Below, piece after piece: positions 7,379 to 10,483 of a stretch of DNA of 10,483 nt; the stretch's first letter is position 1, and every line of letters starts with the position of its first letter. The notes below the pieces were generated by a model. The model saw nothing but the letters and a program-made list of their open reading frames with translations. It searched no databases and had not been told where the DNA came from. The DNA comes from an uncultured Clostridia bacterium. Lineage in GTDB: Bacteria > Bacillota > Clostridia > Oscillospirales > Acutalibacteraceae. Both the position numbers and the translations under genes were made by a program. The DNA lies in assembly GCA_937898195.1 (NCBI GenBank), contig CALEJD010000099.1, positions 1 through 10,483 on the forward strand. The letters are read 5' to 3'.

Positions 7379-7418
7379 TTTCACAAATAATATCCTAGAA
7401 GGTAAAGGAGTTGTGAAA
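7379..7418 (+). promoter_or_regulatory. Hairpin able to mask the mgtE ribosome binding site
   Basis: TTTCACAA (7379-7386) is perfectly complementary to TTGTGAAA (7411-7418), immediately before the mgtE GTG. Inside the loop, TCCT (7393-7396) can pair with AGGA (7406-7409), which is the core of the AAAGGAG ribosome site (7404-7410). When folded, the ribosome site is paired and the start codon adjoins the stem. It begins 12 nt after the leader-peptide stop, close enough for a terminating ribosome to interfere with it. Confidence 0.55.
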
Positions 7419-7419
7419 T

Positions 7420-8760
7420 GTGGAAATTTTTGAACTTTTAACAGAACTTTTGCATAACAAAAAATGGCAGGAGTTAAAAAATATTCTCGATGAAATGAAT
7501 GAGCAGGATATCGCCGAACTTTTCATGGAACTTGACGAGCGAGACTTGACTCTTATCTATCGTTTGCTCAATAAAGAGTTGGCGGCTGAAGTTTTCGTTA
7601 ATATGGACCCTGAATATCAGGAGCAGCTTATTCGCGCGTTCAGTGATACCGAGCTTCGCGAAGTCCTTGACGAATTATATGTGGACGATGCCGTTGACCT
7701 TATCGAAGAAATGCCTGCAACACTTGTTAAACGTATTCTTCGTCATACCGACCCAGATACTCGCAAATCAATCAACGAAATTCTTAAATATCCTGAAGAT
7801 TCTGCCGGCAGTCTTATGACTATTGAGTATGTTGATTTAAAACGCTCATTGACTGTTGCCGACGCATTCACAAGAATTCGCAGAACTGGTGTTGATAAAG
7901 AGACTATTTATACTTGTTATGTAACTGATAGCAAAAGAAAACTCAAAGGCTATGTAACAGTTAAAGATTTGCTTCTTGCAGACGAAACCTCAACAATTCG
8001 TGAAATTATGGAAGATAATGTTATCTCTGTAAACACTCACGAAGATAAAGAAGTTGTTGCGGACCTTTTCCAAAAATATGACCTTGTTGTTCTTCCTGTT
8101 GTTGACGGTGAAAATCGTCTTGTTGGTATTATCACAGTCGATGACGCTATCGACGTTTTGCAGGAAGAAATTACAGAAGATATGGAATTGATGGCTGCGA
8201 TTACACCAACTGATAAGCCATATCTTAAAATGGGTGTTTTTGAGAATTTTAAAAAGCGTATTCCATGGCTTATGCTTTTGATGGTTTCAGCAACATTCAC
8301 AGAGAAAATCATTACCCATTTTGAAGGCGCGTTGACTAGTTGTGTTGTGCTCACAGCGTTTATTCCAATGCTAACGGGTACTTGCGGTAACTGTGGCAAC
8401 CAGTCGTCATCAACAATAATTCGTGGTATTTCCTTGGGTGAAATTGAATTCAAAGATACATTCAAGGTTGTTCTTAAAGAGTTTTCAATAGCACTTGCTT
8501 GTGGCATAGCTCTTGCGATTGTTAATTTTGCAAAGTTAATGATTTTTAACAATGTTGGTTGGAAAATAGCCCTTGTTGTTAGTATTACAATGATTGCAGC
8601 AGTTGTGTTCGCAAAGGTAGTTGGCTCAGTTTTGCCTGTTATCGCAAAGAAAATCGGTTTTGACCCAGCGGTTATGTCTAGCCCATTTATCTCAACAATC
8701 GTTGACGCAGTAACACTTCTCATTTACTTTGCAATCGCATCATCACTTTTGAATTTATAA
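7420..8760 (+). CDS. mgtE: MgtE family magnesium transporter/channel
   Basis: A full-length 446-residue MgtE, a homodimeric Mg2+-selective channel of the cytoplasmic membrane gated by intracellular Mg2+. In order it has the N-terminal superhelical MgtE_N domain (about 1-130, including YPEDSAGSLMT at 124-134), two CBS domains (about 135-250, with VLPVVDGENRLVGIITVDDAIDVL in the second), a connecting plug helix (about 250-275), and five membrane helices (about 280-446). The pore signature is GTCGNCGNQSSS (320-331), where many homologues have GNAGNQ. SPFISTIVDA (421-430) holds the conserved pore aspartate (Asp429). The start is GTG at 7420 with AAAGGAG at 7404-7410. An out-of-frame ATG at 7418 overlaps it, and an upstream in-frame stop at 7414 excludes earlier starts. 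Expression is controlled by the M-box upstream, so it should rise when Mg2+ is scarce. A terminator follows directly, so it is monocistronic apart from the leader ORF. Confidence 0.96.
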   Translation: MEIFELLTELLHNKKWQELKNILDEMNEQDIAELFMELDERDLTLIYRLLNKELAAEVFVNMDPEYQEQLIRAFSDTELREVLDELYVDDAVDLIEEMPATLVKRILRHTDPDTRKSINEILKYPEDSAGSLMTIEYVDLKRSLTVADAFTRIRRTGVDKETIYTCYVTDSKRKLKGYVTVKDLLLADETSTIREIMEDNVISVNTHEDKEVVADLFQKYDLVVLPVVDGENRLVGIITVDDAIDVLQEEITEDMELMAAITPTDKPYLKMGVFENFKKRIPWLMLLMVSATFTEKIITHFEGALTSCVVLTAFIPMLTGTCGNCGNQSSSTIIRGISLGEIEFKDTFKVVLKEFSIALACGIALAIVNFAKLMIFNNVGWKIALVVSITMIAAVVFAKVVGSVLPVIAKKIGFDPAVMSSPFISTIVDAVTLLIYFAIASSLLNL

Positions 8761-8776
8761 TTATTTTGTTTTATTG

Positions 8777-8805
8777 GGGACGTCGACTCGGCGTCCCGAT
8801 TTTTA
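8777..8805 (+). terminator. Intrinsic terminator after mgtE
   Basis: GGGACGTCG (8777-8785) pairs with CGGCGTCCC (8789-8797), nine pairs including one T-G, around an ACT loop. GATTTTTATTTATT follows. It lies 16 nt after the mgtE stop codon and insulates it from the next gene, which has its own promoter. Confidence 0.9.
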
Positions 8806-8838
8806 TTTATTAAACCTATTATTTCCATCATAGCTTAA

Positions 8839-8867
8839 TTGACTTTTATTGTCGAATATTGTATCAT
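8839..8867 (+). promoter_or_regulatory. Promoter of the surface-protein gene
   Basis: TTGACT (8839-8844) and TATCAT (8862-8867) are separated by 17 nt. Transcription would start near 8874, leaving a leader of about 23 nt with AAGGGTGA (8885-8892) as the ribosome site. Confidence 0.7.
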
Positions 8868-8896
8868 ATTATATATACTGGATTAAGGGTGATAGA

Positions 8897-10195
8897 ATGA
8901 AACGAATGTCCAAAATCATGGCAGTTATAACTGCGTTTATAATAATTATTTCAATGTTTGTGTTACCTGTAAATGCTGCAAATGTAACGTATTCTGCTAC
9001 TAGTGCAAGTGGTGCAAAAGGTGATACAGTTACTATCAGTGTAAAAATGTCAAGCGGAGTAGCTCTTTGGGGTACAACTGTAAGTTTATCTTTCAATTCA
9101 TCAGAACTTCAATATGTAAGTAGTTCAAAGGGTGGATTAGTTGCATCAGGTAGTCTTAATCAAAGCGGCTCAAAAATCACATTCGCAGGTCAGCTTAATA
9201 CATCATCTTCATCAAAAGGTGGAACAATTTTTACTGCCAAATTCAAGATATTAAAGGATACCGGCACATCTACACTCACTGTGACACCATCAGGTCTTTC
9301 AGGTGACCATATCACAGAAGATGGTGCGTCTGTATCAGTAAGCTCATCAAACGGCAAAGTTACAATTACTAAACCCGTCACAGGCATTTCTCTCAACAAA
9401 ACAAGTCTTACTCTCAAAAAAGGTGAAACATCAACAATTTCGGCAACTGTATCACCAAGTGATGCAACCAATAAAACTGTTACATACACAAGCTCAAACA
9501 CAAAGGTAGTAACAGTTAATAGTAGTGGTAAAATCACAGCGGTAGGTGGTGGCACAGCAACAATTACTGCAAAAGCAGGTGGCAAAACAGCAACTTGTAA
9601 AGTTACGGTTAATGTGGCACAAACGGGAATTGCAGTGTCAGGTGGTTCATCAAAATCAGTTGGCATTGGCTCAACAATCACATTGAAAGTTGCAAAAGTG
9701 CCGTCAGATGCAACTGATAATTTCGCAACAACATGGAGTTCTGCTGATACAAATATTGCAACTGTATCCGCAAAAGGTGTTGTAACAGGTGTGGCTCTTG
9801 GTGAAACAACAATTACCGCAAAGCAGAATAACTGGACTGTAACATATAAAATTACAGTAACAGAAAAGGCTCCCGAAAGCTCAGCAGAAGAGTCTTCAAC
9901 TGACGAGAGCACAACAGAGTCAACTACTGAATCAACAACCGAGTCAACGACTATTCCAACTACAACAGAGCCCGTTACTGAACCCAATAAGGATAAGAAT
10001 TTCTTCCAGATAGTATGGGCAGAAATCAATGACGAAAATAACACAGTTACAAAGCTTTATCACTATGTAATGCTTTTAGGTGTTGGATTTGTAGTAGCAA
10101 TTATTTCAATAACAGTTACATATTTTGTGACATCCGGTTACTATAAAAATAAAGCTAAAAAAGAAGAAAAAACTGACTCAACCGAAAATCAATAA
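8897..10195 (+). CDS. Membrane-anchored surface protein with cohesin-like and two BIG2 domains
   Basis: A 432-residue exported protein. A signal peptide (1-27; KRMSK, hydrophobic core, then VNA before the likely cut) is followed by a beta-rich domain (about 29-157) whose pattern GAKGDTVTISVKM, LWGTTVSLSFNSSELQYVS and GTIFTAKFKI resembles cohesin domains. Two BIG2 immunoglobulin-like repeats follow: about 160-239 (VTGISLNKTSLTLKKGETST, PSDATNKTVTYTSSN) and about 241-323 (PSDATDNF, ATVSAKGVVTGVALGETTITAK). Next come a Thr/Ser/Glu/Pro linker (325-365), a single membrane helix (about 388-411) and a short charged cytoplasmic tail. There is no LPXTG motif, so it is held by the helix. Cohesins bind dockerin modules on secreted enzymes, and BIG2 domains act as spacers or adhesive modules; a role in displaying or binding extracellular proteins is inference. 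The ATG at 8897 fits both the ribosome site at 8885-8892 and the signal peptide; an in-frame TTG at 8849 lies within the promoter. Confidence 0.82.
   Translation: MKRMSKIMAVITAFIIIISMFVLPVNAANVTYSATSASGAKGDTVTISVKMSSGVALWGTTVSLSFNSSELQYVSSSKGGLVASGSLNQSGSKITFAGQLNTSSSSKGGTIFTAKFKILKDTGTSTLTVTPSGLSGDHITEDGASVSVSSSNGKVTITKPVTGISLNKTSLTLKKGETSTISATVSPSDATNKTVTYTSSNTKVVTVNSSGKITAVGGGTATITAKAGGKTATCKVTVNVAQTGIAVSGGSSKSVGIGSTITLKVAKVPSDATDNFATTWSSADTNIATVSAKGVVTGVALGETTITAKQNNWTVTYKITVTEKAPESSAEESSTDESTTESTTESTTESTTIPTTTEPVTEPNKDKNFFQIVWAEINDENNTVTKLYHYVMLLGVGFVVAIISITVTYFVTSGYYKNKAKKEEKTDSTENQ
9905..9952 (+). repeat. Four 12-nt tandem repeats encoding Glu-Ser-Thr-Thr
   Basis: Four consecutive 12-nt units (GARWSNACNACN-like) encode ESTT four times in the linker of the surface protein. 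The third codon positions vary between units, so the repeat is kept at protein level rather than being a fresh DNA slippage. Such Thr/Ser runs form extended, possibly glycosylated, wall-spanning linkers. Confidence 0.85.
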
Positions 10196-10222
10196 AAGAT
10201 AAAGAAAACCCCAATCCGAAAG

Positions 10223-10483
10223 TGATATGCACCCCAAAAGTTAGACACTTTTGGAGGTGCATAATTTTATGTCAAAAAAAGGAACAAAACAACGAAAGTA
10301 TAGTGCAGAATTCAAAATAGGTGTTATAATGGATATGCGAGAACACCATTTAGGGTATAGAGAAACTGTGCGAAAGTATTGGGATGCAAGTAAGGGACAA
10401 GAACACAATTATCACAAACAGGTTCAACGGTGGGAACGCATATATTTGGAAGAAGGAGCCGAAGGTCTAATGAAAGAAAGACG
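10223..10483 (+). mobile_element. IS3-family (IS150-like) insertion sequence, left end
   Basis: The left end appears to begin at TGATATGCACCCC (10223). This aligns by eye with the IS150 terminus TGTACTGCACCC, including the 5' TG and the GTTAGACA that corresponds to GTTGGACG. An IS3-type OrfA follows 46 nt in. The element continues past the window, so its right inverted repeat, OrfB integrase and target duplication cannot be seen. TGCACCCCAAAAG (10228-10240) and CTTTTGGAGGTGCA (10248-10261) form an imperfect terminal hairpin containing the ribosome site. The element sits 27 nt after the surface-protein stop codon. Confidence 0.8.
10269..10483 (+). CDS. IS3-family transposase OrfA, helix-turn-helix protein (3' partial)
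   Basis: The first 71 codons of an IS3-type OrfA, the DNA-binding half of the transposase that in this family is joined to the DDE integrase OrfB by -1 frameshifting. The visible product begins MSKKGTKQRKYSAEFK. It continues with YRETVRKYW and QVQRWERIYLEEGAEGL, matching the helix-turn-helix layout of IS150 InsJ-like proteins (YRII...V..W...YEKHGEKGL). The start is ATG at 10269. GGAGG (10253-10257) lies 11 nt before it, rather far, and is paired in a hairpin formed by the IS end. The C-terminus, any leucine zipper and the frameshift site lie outside the window, so intactness cannot be judged. Confidence 0.85.
   Translation, partial: MSKKGTKQRKYSAEFKIGVIMDMREHHLGYRETVRKYWDASKGQEHNYHKQVQRWERIYLEEGAEGLMKER

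Noticed and set aside
8037..8723. A 228-codon open frame on the - strand opposite mgtE.
   Set aside because: It is antisense to well-conserved MgtE domains, has no recognisable family and no ribosome site; the + strand reading explains the sequence.
7058..8820. A 13-nt exact repeat, TATTAAACCTATT, at 7058-7070 and 8808-8820, flanking mgtE.
   Set aside because: In about 10 kb of AT-rich DNA a few 13-nt repeats are expected by chance. The copies lie in unrelated contexts (start of the M-box; after a terminator) and show no further similarity.
7037..8894. Shared TTAAGGGTGATA at 7037-7048 and 8883-8894.
   Set aside because: One copy lies in a promoter spacer and the other is a ribosome site. 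No common function is plausible, and the length is within chance for this composition.
9905..9952. Tandem 12-nt repeats considered as a CRISPR or phase-variable tract.
   Set aside because: They are contiguous in-frame codons for ESTT with no spacers. Variation at third positions argues against slippage-prone identity.
9190..10044. A long open frame on the - strand opposite the surface-protein gene, 284 codons.
   Set aside because: It is a shadow of the Thr/Ser-rich + strand gene: Val/Ser-rich with no domain, and low-complexity VVDSVVDSVV mirrors the ESTT repeats. There is no ribosome site.

Overview
The window looks like a chromosomal piece of a low-GC Gram-positive gut anaerobe of the class Clostridia, probably Ruminococcus/Oscillospiraceae-like. 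This is inferred from AT-rich coding, strong AAGGAG-type ribosome sites, an M-box-controlled mgtE, a cohesin/BIG2 surface protein and intracellular GH2/GH95 glycosidases. No rRNA or other taxonomic marker is present, so the placement is tentative.

Left part (1-4222, + strand): the 3' end of an operon for breakdown of small fucosylated galactosides. It holds the C-terminal half of a GH2 beta-galactosidase (LacZ type), a small GNAT acetyltransferase 1 nt downstream, and a GH95 alpha-L-fucosidase 10 nt after that. No export signal is visible on the fucosidase, so the substrate is probably imported intact. A paired-hairpin, bidirectional terminator (4228-4284) separates the operon from a convergent GPH-family sugar:cation symporter gene (4292-6814, - strand). 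That transporter is a plausible importer for the same sugars and carries an unusual cytoplasmic extension of about 300 residues, charged and coiled-coil-like.

Middle (6815-7419): a 605-nt intergenic region with divergent promoters. The rightward one drives a layered magnesium leader: an M-box riboswitch (about 7066-7214), an intrinsic terminator (7228-7270), a 22-codon leader ORF with its own strong Shine-Dalgarno (7298-7366), a palindrome inside that ORF, and a hairpin that can mask the mgtE ribosome site (7379-7418). The mgtE Mg2+ channel/transporter gene follows (7420-8760) with its own terminator. The leader-peptide and hairpin layers beyond the M-box are the most interesting part of the window.

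Right part (8839-10483): a promoter and gene for a membrane-anchored surface protein (signal peptide, cohesin-like domain, two BIG2 Ig-like domains, Thr/Ser/Glu linker, C-terminal membrane helix). It is followed 27 nt later by the left end of an IS3-family (IS150-like) insertion sequence, with the start of its OrfA running off the window.
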